64,000 nucleotides of DNA from Limnobacter litoralis (GCF_030160455.1 NZ_BSOJ01000006.1:124001-188000), one strand, 5' to 3'; positions 29,593 to 39,164 are shown, counted from the first letter of the stretch. Translations and numbers: made by a program. Notes: a model not told the origin generated them from the letters alone.

Positions 29593-30381
29593 TCACAGGA
29601 AAAAAGGACTGTAGCTGTCCCAACCGGTTTTAACGATCAAGACCAACACCACACCCAGCAGAATACGTCTGACAAAACCAGCCCCACGCTTGATTGCAAT
29701 GGCAGCACCCACCTGCGCGCCCAACAGGTTGAAAAAAGCCATGCTGAACCCCAACCAGGCAATCACGTGGCCAGACGGTGCAAACCACGCAAGCGACGCC
29801 AAATTGCAAGCCACGTTTACGACCTTGGCGCCAGCCGTGGCCGCCAAAAAATCGAAGCCGAAGAACACAACAAACGCAACCATTAAAAAGGACCCTGTTC
29901 CTGGCCCAAAAAAGCCATCGTACAAGCCAATGGCCAAACCCACGCAGGCACCAAAAAAGCGTTCCCGAGAACGAGACAACTTGGGCGCGTGAACACTACC
30001 GAGATCCTTCCGCAAAAACGTGTACAAGGCCACAGCAGACAACAAGACGGGCAAAAGCAAACGCAGCGTTTCAGTGGAAATTTGCGTGACGATGTAAGCA
30101 CCGATGAACGCCCCCACCAAAGCCATCAAAGTGGCAGGCCAAACTGCGTTCCATGGAATTTGAATGACGCGTGCATATCGCTGGGCGGCAAATGTTGTAC
30201 CCACCACACTGGAAATCTTGTTGGTGCCCAGCAAAGAGGCATGGCCAATGCCAGGTAAAAAACCAAACAGCGCGGGGATTTGAATCAAACCCCCACCACC
30301 CACCATCGCATCAATCAGGCCAGCACCAAACGCTGCAGCAAACAACCCGGCAAGCACTGTGGGCACCATGTCGTGAATCAT
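29593..30381 (-). CDS. TSUP (TauE/SafE) family permease
   Basis: A 262-residue integral membrane protein of the sulfite exporter TauE/SafE (DUF81) family, with about eight hydrophobic helices in two repeats. Signature pieces are FGAGLIDAMVGGGGLIQIPAL and LGTNKISSVVGTTFAAQRYA in the first half and GLYDGFFGPGTGSFLMVAF with GAKVVNVACNLASLAWF in the second. Members export or import sulfite, sulfonates or other small organic acids; the substrate here is unknown. The gene stands alone between the pckG terminator and the parS pair, and its stop touches the second parS. Confidence 0.88.
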   Translation of the reverse strand: MIHDMVPTVLAGLFAAAFGAGLIDAMVGGGGLIQIPALFGFLPGIGHASLLGTNKISSVVGTTFAAQRYARVIQIPWNAVWPATLMALVGAFIGAYIVTQISTETLRLLLPVLLSAVALYTFLRKDLGSVHAPKLSRSRERFFGACVGLAIGLYDGFFGPGTGSFLMVAFVVFFGFDFLAATAGAKVVNVACNLASLAWFAPSGHVIAWLGFSMAFFNLLGAQVGAAIAIKRGAGFVRRILLGVVLVLIVKTGWDSYSPFFL

Positions 30382-30391
30382 TGAAGTCTCT

Positions 30392-30422
30392 CAAAAGAAA
30401 ACGGGCGCCTTGTGAGCGCCCG
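30392..30422 (-). terminator. Rho-independent terminator of pckG
   Basis: On the minus strand GGGCGC, a 7-base loop and GCGCCC (30403-30421), followed by GTTTTCTTTT. It lies 55 bp past the pckG stop and just upstream of the permease gene. Confidence 0.75.
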
Positions 30423-30475
30423 CCATAAAACCGTCCAATCGAATCAAAAGAACGGATAAAACCTAATCAGCCAAC

Positions 30476-32317
30476 TCAGGCAGCCAGCTGCGCAGCAATT
30501 TTCGCCTTGGTCTCAACCAACTCGTTGGGGAGATTGTGGCTTAGCTTCGTAAACAGCTCGGCATGCAACTCCAGCTCTTTCACCCAGGCAGCCTTGTCGA
30601 TGGCAGTGATGGACTTGAATTGCGCTTCAGAGAAATCCAGACCGTCCCATGACAAATCAGCGTATTCAGGAGAAACGCCAAACACATGCTCAACACCCTT
30701 GCCCTTGCCTTCAACACGCTCAAGCACCCATTTCAAAACACGCATGTTTTCGCCAAAGCCCGGCCAAATGAACTTGCCGTTTTCGTCAGTACGGAACCAG
30801 TTGACGCAGAAAATGCCTGGCAACTTTGCGCCAGAGGATTCCAGCTTCTTGCCAAGATTCAGCCAGTGCTGGAAGTAATCTGACATGTTGTAACCGCAGA
30901 AAGGCAGCATTGCGAATGGATCGCGACGAACCACGCCTTGCTGGCCGAAGGCTGCAGCGGTGGTTTCGGAACCCATGGTTGCAGCCATGTACACACCTTC
31001 AACCCAATTGCGCGCCTCTGTTACCAAAGGCACAGTGGTAGAACGACGACCACCGAAAATAAATGCGTCAATTTCAACACCGGCTGGGTTGTCCCAGTTG
31101 TTGTCGATCACAGGGTTCTGTTCAGCAGCCACGGTGAAACGTGCGTTGGGGTGTGACGCTTTGCGACCACAATCCGGTGTCCAGTCCTGGCCGGTCCAAT
31201 CCACCAAATGCGAAGGTGCTTCTTTGGTCAAGCCTTCCCACCACACATCGCCATCATCCGTGAGGGCCACGTTGGTGAAAATCACATTGGCATTCAAGGA
31301 AGCCATGCAATTGGAGTTGGTCTTGGTGTTGGTGCCAGGTGCCACGCCGAAGTAACCCGCTTCAGGGTTGATGGCGCGAAGCTTGCCGTTGGCATCGGGC
31401 TTGATCCAGGCAATGTCGTCACCAATCGTGGACACGGTCCAGCCCTTCATGGAAGCGGGTGGAATCAACATGGCAAAGTTGGTTTTGCCGCAAGCTGATG
31501 GGAACGCTGCAGCCACATGGTACTTCTTGCCTTCGGGGTTTGTAACACCCAGGATCAACATGTGCTCGGCCAACCAGCCCTGGTCACGGCCCATCGTGGA
31601 CGCAATGCGCAAGGCAAGACATTTTTTACCCAGCAAAGCGTTGCCGCCGTAACCTGAACCGTAAGACCAGATTTCGCGGGTTTCTGGGTAGTGAACGATG
31701 TATTTGGTCGTTGGGTTGCAAGGCCAGGCCACGTCTTTCTGACCCGCCTCAAGCGGTGCGCCCACTGTGTGTACGCAGGGCACAAACCCGCCGTCTTCTC
31801 CGAGTACGTCGTACACGGCCTTGCCCATGCGCGTCATCATGCGCATGTTGGTCACTACGTAAGCAGAGTCAGACAACTCAACACCGATGTGCGCAATGGG
31901 GCTACCCAAAGGGCCCATTGAAAACGGAATTACGTACAGTGTGCGACCACGCATGGAGCCCTTGAACAGACCGTTCAAGGTTGCACGCATTTTGGCGGGT
32001 TCTTCCCAGTTGTTGGTGGGACCGGCGTCTTCTTTCTTTTCAGAGCAGATGAAGGTGCGGTCTTCGACACGCGCAACGTCTGAGGGATCAGACCAGGCCA
32101 GGTAAGAATTCGGGCGCTTGGCTGGATTGAGCCTTCTCAGGGTTCCTGCCTGAACCATCTGTTCGCACAAACGGTCATATTCTTCTTGTGACCCATCACA
32201 CCACACAATGGAATCCGGCTGTGTCAGGGACGCAATTTCCTGCACCCATGCCACCAGTTTTTTGTGCTTCACGTATGACGGCACGGTCTGGCTGACCATA
32301 GACAGCACTGCACTCAT
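30476..32317 (-). CDS. pckG: Phosphoenolpyruvate carboxykinase (GTP)
   Basis: A 613-residue GTP-dependent PEPCK, which converts oxaloacetate to PEP for gluconeogenesis. The P-loop region [16 protein letters not shown] with its reactive Cys, [32 protein letters not shown] and the substrate site [15 protein letters not shown] are clear. The GTP form, rather than the ATP form of enterobacteria, is usual in this group. A strong GGAGG site precedes the ATG. The gene has a long upstream spacer (32318-32586) shared with a divergent MOSC gene and its own terminator, so it is monocistronic. Confidence 0.97.
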   Translation of the reverse strand: MSAVLSMVSQTVPSYVKHKKLVAWVQEIASLTQPDSIVWCDGSQEEYDRLCEQMVQAGTLRRLNPAKRPNSYLAWSDPSDVARVEDRTFICSEKKEDAGPTNNWEEPAKMRATLNGLFKGSMRGRTLYVIPFSMGPLGSPIAHIGVELSDSAYVVTNMRMMTRMGKAVYDVLGEDGGFVPCVHTVGAPLEAGQKDVAWPCNPTTKYIVHYPETREIWSYGSGYGGNALLGKKCLALRIASTMGRDQGWLAEHMLILGVTNPEGKKYHVAAAFPSACGKTNFAMLIPPASMKGWTVSTIGDDIAWIKPDANGKLRAINPEAGYFGVAPGTNTKTNSNCMASLNANVIFTNVALTDDGDVWWEGLTKEAPSHLVDWTGQDWTPDCGRKASHPNARFTVAAEQNPVIDNNWDNPAGVEIDAFIFGGRRSTTVPLVTEARNWVEGVYMAATMGSETTAAAFGQQGVVRRDPFAMLPFCGYNMSDYFQHWLNLGKKLESSGAKLPGIFCVNWFRTDENGKFIWPGFGENMRVLKWVLERVEGKGKGVEHVFGVSPEYADLSWDGLDFSEAQFKSITAIDKAAWVKELELHAELFTKLSHNLPNELVETKAKIAAQLAA

Positions 32318-32586
32318 GCTAAAACCTCCAGGTAGATAAAATGTAATTCTTTGAAGCGGATTGGCGCATGAAGTTCAACGGCGGTTGACCGGTACTTGAC
32401 ATGGCGGGTGCGAAGGGGGTGTATCGCGTAAAAACCGCTAAATAGCCTTTCAGTTTAACATGTTGTAAGCAAACGGAAATACCTTTTTTTTGGTGGATTC
32501 CCACAAGTTCAAATGAAAGCCGCCAACGAAGATCTGCAGTGACGTACACTGAAGGTCATCCCCGTCTCAAACGATGTGAATATTCC
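32318..32586. other. Divergent spacer between pckG and the MOSC gene
   Basis: This 269-bp spacer must hold the pckG and MOSC promoters. I see no convincing -35/-10 pair; TAAACT at the right distance on the minus strand lacks a good -35. No operator, RNA gene or repeat is recognised. Confidence 0.3.
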
Positions 32587-33192
32587 ATGAAACTCATTGC
32601 AGTGTGCACAGGTGCCGTGGCGCCATTGATGTTCAGGACCGCTTCTGGCGAGCTGAAAACCGTGACCTCGGGCATCAAAAAGCAGGTGGTCAGTGACGTT
32701 CAAAATCCCGCACCCGTGCCCGTGGGAAAACTCGGCCTGACAGGCGACGAACAATGTGACTTGACCGTGCACGGGGGACTGGACAAGGCGGTTTACATGA
32801 TGCCGGCACAACACTACGAATTCTGGAATGCGCAGCGACTGGCCAAAGGACTGGAGGCGAATCTTCCCTGGGGATTTTTGGGCGAAAACCTGGTCGTCGA
32901 GGGCTTGAGTGAAGATCAGGTAAAACTGGGTGACGAAATTCGAATTGGCGAAGTACTGATGCGCGTTACGCAACCTAGACAACCTTGCTACAAATTCGCG
33001 ATTCGCATGGGCTACGGTGCGGCACCCAAACAGATGGTTCAGGCAGGAAACTGCGGCTGGTATTTGAGTGTGATTGAAACCGGTGAAATTGCGGCGGGCG
33101 AACCACTGATTCACACCCCTTCAAGCCACCCCAAATCTGTGTTGGACCAATTTCGGTTTTTGACCCGAAAAGGACAGATGGACTTGCTGTGA
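32587..33192 (+). CDS. MOSC domain protein (YiiM type)
   Basis: A 201-residue MOSC-domain protein. GKLGLTGDEQCDLTVHGGLDKAVYMM split over the core strands, WGFLGENLVVEGLSE, and QPRQPCYKFAIRMG with the conserved Cys match the YiiM group, a molybdenum-cofactor sulfurase C-terminal-like domain that helps reduce N-hydroxylated base analogues in E. coli. No Moco biosynthesis gene is nearby. The ATG at 32587 is chosen because the family begins there; the open frame starts 48 bp earlier. Confidence 0.85.
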   Translation: MKLIAVCTGAVAPLMFRTASGELKTVTSGIKKQVVSDVQNPAPVPVGKLGLTGDEQCDLTVHGGLDKAVYMMPAQHYEFWNAQRLAKGLEANLPWGFLGENLVVEGLSEDQVKLGDEIRIGEVLMRVTQPRQPCYKFAIRMGYGAAPKQMVQAGNCGWYLSVIETGEIAAGEPLIHTPSSHPKSVLDQFRFLTRKGQMDLL

Positions 33193-33198
33193 GCCAAA

Positions 33199-34281
33199 TT
33201 AGTTCAGATGCACACGCTGACACAAGTCTTTAACCAGCAAATCCGCTTTGCTTGAACCCTGCTTGCGCAACAGGTCAATCCAGAGTGGATTTGGATCCAT
33301 CTCAAACTGGGCAAGCGCCAATTCGCACGCCTCGTCGTCCCAACCATCTTCCACATAAAGTGCGTACAGGGCCTCGGCAAGCACAGCACTGCGGGGCATC
33401 ATGCGATGCCATTGCTCCGCCTGATAAATCGCGTCTCGGTGACGCCCTGCCGTTCTCAGTGCCTGAATGGCCGACACCGCCTCAAAATCGTCCACAGCCG
33501 ACTTTTTCAACAAGTCCGCCAAAAGCGACGTTTCGTGAAGATGCTCCAAGAGCCCCTTCAGGCGCAAACGACGCCATCGCTGATCGTAACTTTTCCAGGA
33601 AACCGCCAAGCTGGGCTGAGTCTGCGGCAGCTGCGCAATTTCCTGATCGATTAAAAGCAGCAAGGTTTGCCGATCCGTGTCAGCAAGAGACCTCCACCAC
33701 CAGTCTTGGGGAACAAGGCCCGAGCGATCATTGAGCGCCACCTTGAAGACCAGATTGGCGCGGTCTGATCCTGAAAAACTGGCGGATTCCACGGACTTCA
33801 ACCAATGTTTGCTGAATTCCCGCAACGCCCGAACGAGGACGCCATGGCGATCGTCGGCGCCTTCTGAAGTGGTGAACAACTTGTCAAGTGCATGCGTGCC
33901 TGCCACCAATGCCGATTGCCAGGCATAGGCTCTCTCTGGATCCTGCTCAATGGCATGAAGCCATCCATTCAGCACCAAAATTCGGCTGGCCAATTTGTCG
34001 CAGGCTTGGGCAGACGGGCAACGCCCTTGCCCGGTAAAACGAACCATCAATTGACCCAGTTTGCGAGCCAGCACCACACCGTCTCGCTCATCGACGTTGG
34101 CATTCAACAGGGCATACACGCTGTCTAGAAATTTCAGTGCCCGTTGAAACTCAGACATGCCAGAGGCCGCCTGCGAAAACCATTGCAACCAACGCACGCC
34201 CGATTCTGAGGCCAGAGAAGAAAACTCTCCAGAATCGCCTGCTGGAGACACCCCTCCACTTTTTTCAGAACTTTTAGCCAT
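33199..34281 (-). CDS. Conserved-looking cytosolic protein, TPR-like, function unknown
   Basis: A 360-residue protein without signal or membrane segments that I cannot name. After a Ser/Gly-rich N terminus (about 28 residues) it is almost all helical and rich in Leu, Ala and Trp. The second half has repeat-like helix pairs (EAVSAIQALRTAGRHRDAI, then SAVLAEALYALYVEDGWDDEA) that resemble tetratricopeptide repeats, which bind other proteins. A Cys pair, CPSAQAC, is in the first third. It is convergent with the MOSC gene (6 bp apart) and divergent from the DUF1499 gene. It is a real gene by length and codon use, but its role is open. Confidence 0.75.
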   Translation of the reverse strand: MAKSSEKSGGVSPAGDSGEFSSLASESGVRWLQWFSQAASGMSEFQRALKFLDSVYALLNANVDERDGVVLARKLGQLMVRFTGQGRCPSAQACDKLASRILVLNGWLHAIEQDPERAYAWQSALVAGTHALDKLFTTSEGADDRHGVLVRALREFSKHWLKSVESASFSGSDRANLVFKVALNDRSGLVPQDWWWRSLADTDRQTLLLLIDQEIAQLPQTQPSLAVSWKSYDQRWRRLRLKGLLEHLHETSLLADLLKKSAVDDFEAVSAIQALRTAGRHRDAIYQAEQWHRMMPRSAVLAEALYALYVEDGWDDEACELALAQFEMDPNPLWIDLLRKQGSSKADLLVKDLCQRVHLN

Positions 34282-34373
34282 GTAATACCGTGATTTGGCT
34301 GAAATTTGATGGACAATGAAGCGAACTTAATGCAGTACGCAAACTCAAACACTATCACAGTTGGGGCAAGAGG

Positions 34374-34877
34374 GTGAAAAGAGCAATCATGATTATCGGT
34401 GCATTGGGGCTTTCAACATTGGTCGCGTTTTTCGGACTGGGATTGTATTCACAAACCGGCCAAGCGCCAGGTCTTCAAAATGGCAAGCTAACCCCCTGCC
34501 CGGACAAACCCAATTGCGTCAGCAGTGAAAGCGCGCCCAGCAACAGCCATGCCGTAGCAGCCATCGAGCTGACCCCGGAAATGGGCGGAGAACCGATGCT
34601 GATTATCAAACAGGCTGTTGAAAATCTGGGTGGGGATGTCTCCACATCCGATGACAATTACCTGGCTGCCACATTCACAAGTGACCTGTTCGGTTTCGTC
34701 GACGACGTCGAATTCCGGATCGACAATGCCTCCAAACTGATTCACGTACGCTCTTCGTCGCGGGTGGGCTACAGCGATTTCGGCGCCAACCGAAAGCGCG
34801 TTGAGGCACTTCGCGAGACCATCAAAGAATTGACCACCAAAGCAGTAGCCAGCAATGAAAAGCCGCACCACAGCTAA
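34374..34877 (+). CDS. DUF1499 family membrane-anchored protein
   Basis: A 167-residue protein with one N-terminal hydrophobic helix (about residues 5-26) and a DUF1499 domain: LTPCPDKPNCVSSES, LGGDVSTSDDNYLAATFTS, FGFVDDVEFRID and IHVRSSSRVGYSDFGANRKRVE. The domain occurs in bacteria and plastids with no settled function. The GTG at 34374 has GGGG seven bases upstream; an ATG at 34389 is an alternative. The 3' end overlaps the next gene by 23 bp. Confidence 0.85.
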   Translation: MKRAIMIIGALGLSTLVAFFGLGLYSQTGQAPGLQNGKLTPCPDKPNCVSSESAPSNSHAVAAIELTPEMGGEPMLIIKQAVENLGGDVSTSDDNYLAATFTSDLFGFVDDVEFRIDNASKLIHVRSSSRVGYSDFGANRKRVEALRETIKELTTKAVASNEKPHHS

Positions 34878-35133
34878 AATTGAACAACTCGAAGAGGCTG
34901 ATGTTTCACGCATTGTCGAGATGGCCTGGGAGGACCGAACGCCTTTCGAGGCCATCGAGACCTTGTATGGATTGAATGAATCCGACGTAATTGGCTTGAT
35001 GCGACGGGAAATGAAGAAAAGTTCGTTCAACATGTGGCGAGCCCGCGTAAGCAGTCGGTCAACCAAACACAAGATGTTGCGCAGCAGTGAGGTCAAGCGC
35101 AGCCACTGCCCCACGCAGTACAAACCACGGTAA
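34855..35133 (+). CDS. TIGR03643 family small protein
   Basis: A 92-residue basic protein: an N-terminal acidic helix (EQLEEADVSRIVEMAWEDR), the core TPFEAIETLYGLNESDVIGL followed by MRREMKKSSFNMWRARVSSR, and a basic C-terminal tail. This matches the small uncharacterised TIGR03643 family, whose core looks like a helix-turn-helix. The start overlaps the DUF1499 gene by 23 bp, so translation is probably coupled. The stop ends at 35133, directly against the end of mnmE (converging genes with zero spacing). Confidence 0.85.
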   Translation: MKSRTTAKIEQLEEADVSRIVEMAWEDRTPFEAIETLYGLNESDVIGLMRREMKKSSFNMWRARVSSRSTKHKMLRSSEVKRSHCPTQYKPR

Positions 35134-36504
35134 TTACTTGCCGATGCAGAAACGACTGAAAATCAGACCCAAAAGGTCGTCGGGCAACATTCTCCCCGTG
35201 ATTTCTCCCAAAGCATCGTGAGCCAATCTCAATTCTTCTGCGAATAAATCCAGAATTCGATCGTCTTGTTTGGCGTATTCAGCGGCCAGTTCCAGATGGG
35301 CCTGACACACATGCAAGGCATCCACATGTCGCTGTCTGGCTGTAAAGCTGTGTTCAAACGAATGATTCAGGCCTGCCGTGTCCAGTATTCGATCTTTCAG
35401 ATTGTCCAGGCCCCGCCCGGTTTTGGCAGAAATGAGCACATCGTCCGCCCGTGGGCTTTCTATTGAATCGACCAGATCCACCTTGTTCAACACACGCAAA
35501 ACCGGAAGGCTTGAGGAAAACTCACGCTCAATGTCCAGATTGGTCAGAGAATTGGCATCGGTCGCGTCGACAAGGTGCAGCAACAGGTCTGCCTCTTGTA
35601 TGGACTGACGCGTCCGCTCAATTCCGATTTTTTCAACATGATCGTCTGTTTCTCGAAGACCCGCTGTGTCAACCACCACGATCGGAACGCCACGCACACT
35701 GATTTGCTGCTTGATCCGGTCACGGGTCGTTCCAGCGACTTCCGTCACAATCGCAATTTCTTCACCAGCCAGCGCGTTCAACAGACTTGATTTGCCCACG
35801 TTGGGCGCACCCACCAGAACCAGTTGCAATCCGTCGTTGAATCGAACACCTTCCTGGGCCTTGATCAACAAGGCCCGCTGGAGACTTAAAATGCCGTCCA
35901 ACTGGCCCTTTGCGTTGGCCTTTTCCAGAAAATCAATTTCTTCTTCGGGAAAATCGAGTGTGGCTTCCAGCAAAAGCCTCAAATGGGTAATTCGATCAGC
36001 AAGCGCATTCACTTCTTTGGAAAATGCACCACTGAGCGAATTTGCAGCGGCTTTTGCCGCCTGCACTGAACCAGCGTCAATCAGATCGGCAACCGCCTCG
36101 GCCTGCGCAAGATCAAGTTTGTCATTCATAAAAGCACGCTGCGTGAATTCACCCGCCTCAGCCTGACGCAGTGGCACCTGAATCGATCGAGCCACCTCAA
36201 AGGCTGTTTGAAGCACAGCTTGCAACACGGCTGGGCCACCATGCCCCTGAAATTCCAGCACATGCTCGCCGGTGTAAGAACCTGGTGCATGAAAGGCAAG
36301 TATCAACCCTTCATCGATTAGTTGACCATCGATGTTGTGCAAGCGGTGAAAATACGCAGAACGCGAGACTGGCTGAAAATGACAAAAGGCCGCGCAAAAT
36401 CGTTCAAATTCAGCGCGGCCTGGAAATGAAAATCGGACGATCCCTACACCACCTTTGCCAGGTGCAGTCGCAATGGCAACTATGGGATCAGTCCAATTTC
36501 CCAA
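35134..36504 (-). CDS. mnmE: tRNA modification GTPase MnmE
   Basis: A 456-residue MnmE (TrmE). The N-terminal tetrahydrofolate domain begins TDPIVAIATAPGKGGVGIVR; the central G domain has GAPNVGKSSLLNAL and VVDTAGLRETDD; the C terminus ends with the catalytic CIGK. It works with MnmG on U34 of tRNA. The start is TTG at 36504, 2 bp after the yidC stop; no ATG is available near it, and the family N terminus fits. It is the last gene of rpmH-rnpA-yidD-yidC-mnmE. Confidence 0.96.
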   Translation of the reverse strand: MGNWTDPIVAIATAPGKGGVGIVRFSFPGRAEFERFCAAFCHFQPVSRSAYFHRLHNIDGQLIDEGLILAFHAPGSYTGEHVLEFQGHGGPAVLQAVLQTAFEVARSIQVPLRQAEAGEFTQRAFMNDKLDLAQAEAVADLIDAGSVQAAKAAANSLSGAFSKEVNALADRITHLRLLLEATLDFPEEEIDFLEKANAKGQLDGILSLQRALLIKAQEGVRFNDGLQLVLVGAPNVGKSSLLNALAGEEIAIVTEVAGTTRDRIKQQISVRGVPIVVVDTAGLRETDDHVEKIGIERTRQSIQEADLLLHLVDATDANSLTNLDIEREFSSSLPVLRVLNKVDLVDSIESPRADDVLISAKTGRGLDNLKDRILDTAGLNHSFEHSFTARQRHVDALHVCQAHLELAAEYAKQDDRILDLFAEELRLAHDALGEITGRMLPDDLLGLIFSRFCIGK

Positions 36505-36506
36505 TT

Positions 36507-38183
36507 TCAGCTTTTCATCAATTTACGCGTAATCACCCACTGCTGAGTAATTGACAGCATGTTGTTCACAACCCAGTACAGCACCAGCCCCGAGGGGAAG
36601 AACAAGAACATGAAGGAAAACACCAAAGGCATAACCATCATCAGTTTTGCCTGAACGGGATCGGGCGGTGTCGGGTTCAATCGGGTTTGAACAAACATGG
36701 TGACCGCCATGATGATCGGCAAAATGTAATACGGGTCTGGTTGAGCCAGATCACTTACCCAACCCAACCAGGGAGCGCCGCGCATCTCGACGCTGGCCAA
36801 CAGCACCCAGTACAACGAGATGAACACCGGAATTTGAACAACGATGGGCATACAGCCACCCAGCGGATTGATCTTTTCCCGTTTGTACATCTCCATCATG
36901 GCCCGCTGGAAGCCTGCCTTGTCGTCGCCATATTGCTCTTTGAGCTTTTGCATGCGCGGACCCACCTGCCGCATTTTTGCCATGGACTTGTAGCTGGTTG
37001 CGGACAGGGGGAAAAACAGCAATTTGATCAGGCAGGTCAGAATGATGATTGACCAACCCCAGTTGTGCACAATACCGTGAATGTGGTCAAGCAACCAGTG
37101 GATGGGCTTGGCGATCACGGTCAGCCAACCGTAGTCAACCACCAGATCAAGTCCTTCTGACAATTTGGCAAGTGCGCGCTGATTCTGCGGACCGCTATAA
37201 AGCGTCGCATTGTAGGTTGCGGATTGCCCGGGCTGAATTGCGCCAATAGCACTTTTCATGCCGACAGCATACAGATTGGGTTTGATCAGCAGCGTGTAGT
37301 TTTGGCGACTGCCTTTTTCAGGAATGATTGCAGACACAAAATAGTGTTGAACCATGGCCACCCAACCGGATTCAGCGCTTTTTACGAAGCTTGCGCTGTT
37401 GTCGTCGATGTTGGAAAACTTGATTTTCTGATATTTGCCTTCAGGCGAGTAAATGGCTGGGCCGGTGAAGGTGTGATAGAACTTTGAAGCATCTGACAGC
37501 GGATTTCCATCCCGGGTGATCTGCATGTAGACACTGGGGTCAACCACCGCTTGTGTGGTGTTGGTGACCGTGGCCTTGAAGCCAATGTCGTACCGGTCTT
37601 TGTAGAGCGTGTACGTGTATTCAACGTTCACACCACCGCTGGAGGCTTTGAATTTCAAATCCAGCGAATCCTGATTCGGACCCAGTGTGGTGGGACCACC
37701 TTCAAACTGGAAAAGTGACCGATGATTGGGCGCATCCGCTACACCGACAACACCCACTTGACCCAGGTACGTGTTGCTTGCTGTGTTTGAAAACAGCTGC
37801 ATGGGTTTGGATTTGTCTTGAGAGTCGGGCTGCTTCAGAAGCTCTGACCCGACAATTTGCGCACCGAGTGTCGAAAAATCAAGCTGCATTACATCGGTTT
37901 TGGCCACGATGATTTGGCCTTTTTCGTCGGCAGGCGCTGCAGCAACACTTTTCAGTTGAGCAGCAGGATTGCCTTCAGATGCACTCACCGCGCTGGGAAG
38001 ATCGGTGGCTGGCTTGTCAGAAGCAGCTTGTTTGCTTTGGTCAGACGATTTGTCCTGGGCCACTGGTTGAGCGGTGCCCAGCCCAAACAGCGGCGGCTTG
38101 CCCACTGAGACCTGGTAATTGTCCCAAAGCATGACCAGCGATAAGCTGAATACCATCAGTAGGATGAGCTTGCGCGTTTCCAT
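36507..38183 (-). CDS. yidC: Membrane protein insertase YidC
   Basis: A 558-residue YidC. After the N-terminal membrane helix (LILLMVFSLSLVMLWDNYQ) comes a large periplasmic beta domain (about residues 60-350), then the conserved core of five helices, including HNWGWSIIILTCLIKLLFFP, KMRQVGPRMQKLKEQYGDDK and GGCMPIVVQIPVFISLYWVL. It inserts and folds inner-membrane proteins with or without Sec. It lies between yidD (9 bp) and mnmE (2 bp). Confidence 0.98.
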   Translation of the reverse strand: METRKLILLMVFSLSLVMLWDNYQVSVGKPPLFGLGTAQPVAQDKSSDQSKQAASDKPATDLPSAVSASEGNPAAQLKSVAAAPADEKGQIIVAKTDVMQLDFSTLGAQIVGSELLKQPDSQDKSKPMQLFSNTASNTYLGQVGVVGVADAPNHRSLFQFEGGPTTLGPNQDSLDLKFKASSGGVNVEYTYTLYKDRYDIGFKATVTNTTQAVVDPSVYMQITRDGNPLSDASKFYHTFTGPAIYSPEGKYQKIKFSNIDDNSASFVKSAESGWVAMVQHYFVSAIIPEKGSRQNYTLLIKPNLYAVGMKSAIGAIQPGQSATYNATLYSGPQNQRALAKLSEGLDLVVDYGWLTVIAKPIHWLLDHIHGIVHNWGWSIIILTCLIKLLFFPLSATSYKSMAKMRQVGPRMQKLKEQYGDDKAGFQRAMMEMYKREKINPLGGCMPIVVQIPVFISLYWVLLASVEMRGAPWLGWVSDLAQPDPYYILPIIMAVTMFVQTRLNPTPPDPVQAKLMMVMPLVFSFMFLFFPSGLVLYWVVNNMLSITQQWVITRKLMKS

Positions 38184-38192
38184 TGAATTCCT

Positions 38193-38456
38193 TTAATTCT
38201 GTAGATCTGGCGAGTACGCCTGACTGTCCGGGACGGGGTCGTAACCACCCTCGTTCCAGGGGTGACATCTGCACAACCGCTTGGCAGCAAGCGCAGAACC
38301 GCGCAGTGCGCCATGAATTCTAACCGCTTGGATTGCGTATTCTGAGCAGCTTGGGTAAAAACGGCAGGATGGCGGCAAAAGAGGACTAAGCGAGAGCTGG
38401 TAGGCTTTGATCAAGCCTTCGATTGAACGTTGAATAACTGTTCGATTTCGTTCCAC
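38193..38456 (-). CDS. yidD: Membrane insertion efficiency factor YidD
   Basis: An 87-residue YidD with the family core [27 protein letters not shown], split here as [19 protein letters not shown], and the C-terminal [14 protein letters not shown]. It assists YidC-dependent insertion. The frame is open far upstream inside rnpA; the GTG at 38456 gives a normal family length and makes a 46-bp overlap with the end of rnpA. An ATT codon a few residues later cannot be excluded as start. The C-terminal tail is unremarkable. Confidence 0.88.
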   Translation of the reverse strand: MERNRTVIQRSIEGLIKAYQLSLSPLLPPSCRFYPSCSEYAIQAVRIHGALRGSALAAKRLCRCHPWNEGGYDPVPDSQAYSPDLQN

Positions 38457-38752
38457 CAGTCTGCCCTGTTTTGTGGATGTACTTGCCCGGCTGGCTTGAC
38501 CAAACGAATCAACAACCGACCTTGCGTGTACACAGTTTGATGGCGACAGGCTTCGCGAAACATCCTTTTTAAAGCATTGCGATCGACAGCGCGTTTCGCA
38601 AACCTTTTTGGAACAAGGGCTCCGCAAGCCAGTGGCGTTGCCGTATTCAGGACATGGAGGAACAGGCGAGGGGTTTTAGACACCGGCCTTGTTTTCAAAA
38701 GCCGGGAAAAACCCTCTTGCCTGCTGATTTTCAATGCAGAATGTGTCGGCAA
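38411..38752 (-). CDS. rnpA: Ribonuclease P protein component
   Basis: A 113-residue basic protein, the RNase P protein subunit that helps the RNA remove 5' leaders from pre-tRNAs. The signature [22 protein letters not shown] contains the conserved RNR-type motif. The start appears to be TTG at 38752 (24 bp after the rpmH stop), since there is no ATG in frame; its ribosome site is weak, consistent with coupling to rpmH. The 3' end overlaps yidD by 46 bp. Confidence 0.93.
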   Translation of the reverse strand: MPTHSALKISRQEGFSRLLKTRPVSKTPRLFLHVLNTATPLACGALVPKRFAKRAVDRNALKRMFREACRHQTVYTQGRLLIRLVKPAGQVHPQNRADWWNEIEQLFNVQSKA

Positions 38753-38776
38753 ACAGCCAGTGCCATTTGACTGTGA

Positions 38777-38911
38777 TTAAACAGACAAACGGGCGCGGCC
38801 TTTGGCGCGACGTGCACGAATGACTGCGCGACCACCGCGGGTGCGCTGGCGGACCAGGAAGCCGTGGGTTCTTTGGCGACGTACCTTGGATGGTTGATAA
38901 GTGCGTTTCAT
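38777..38911 (-). CDS. rpmH: 50S ribosomal protein L34
   Basis: A 44-residue, very basic protein starting [18 protein letters not shown] and ending KGRARLSV, the invariant L34 pattern. The ATG at 38911 has AGAGG upstream; the open frame upstream is not coding. It is the first gene of the rpmH-rnpA-yidD-yidC-mnmE group and divergent from dnaA. Confidence 0.98.
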   Translation of the reverse strand: MKRTYQPSKVRRQRTHGFLVRQRTRGGRAVIRARRAKGRARLSV

Positions 38912-39006
38912 AACTAAGCCTCTTACCCGGATGGGGCAAACAAATGACAAATCGCGCCAAGCAGATGCAACACGCACACTCTGCAAAGACAACGAGGAAA
39001 CCCGAA

Positions 39007-39012
39007 ATTATA
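39007..39012 (-). promoter_or_regulatory. Candidate -10 element for the rpmH operon
   Basis: A perfect TATAAT on the minus strand, 96 bp upstream of rpmH, in an AT-rich part of the rpmH-dnaA spacer. No convincing -35 is visible at 16-18 bp, so the promoter call is tentative. Confidence 0.4.
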
Positions 39013-39093
39013 TTGGTTTTATTTGAAAAATCATAGAAAAATCTACGTATTGCAAAGAACACTGAGAGAAAGCCTCTCAATTCGTAGGGCTTT

Positions 39094-39107
39094 CGATACA
39101 ATGGAGC
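39094..39107 (+). promoter_or_regulatory. Candidate -10 element upstream of dnaA
   Basis: GATACAAT (TACAAT-type -10) about 65 bp before the dnaA GTG. The -35 region is poor. No perfect DnaA box lies in the 253-bp rpmH-dnaA spacer, so autoregulation by DnaA, if any, would use weak boxes or the downstream origin. Confidence 0.3.
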
Positions 39108-39164
39108 ACCCGAGGAGAACGATCCGGTTTCTTCAGGCAATCAGAAAGAAGGCGAATTTGTATT

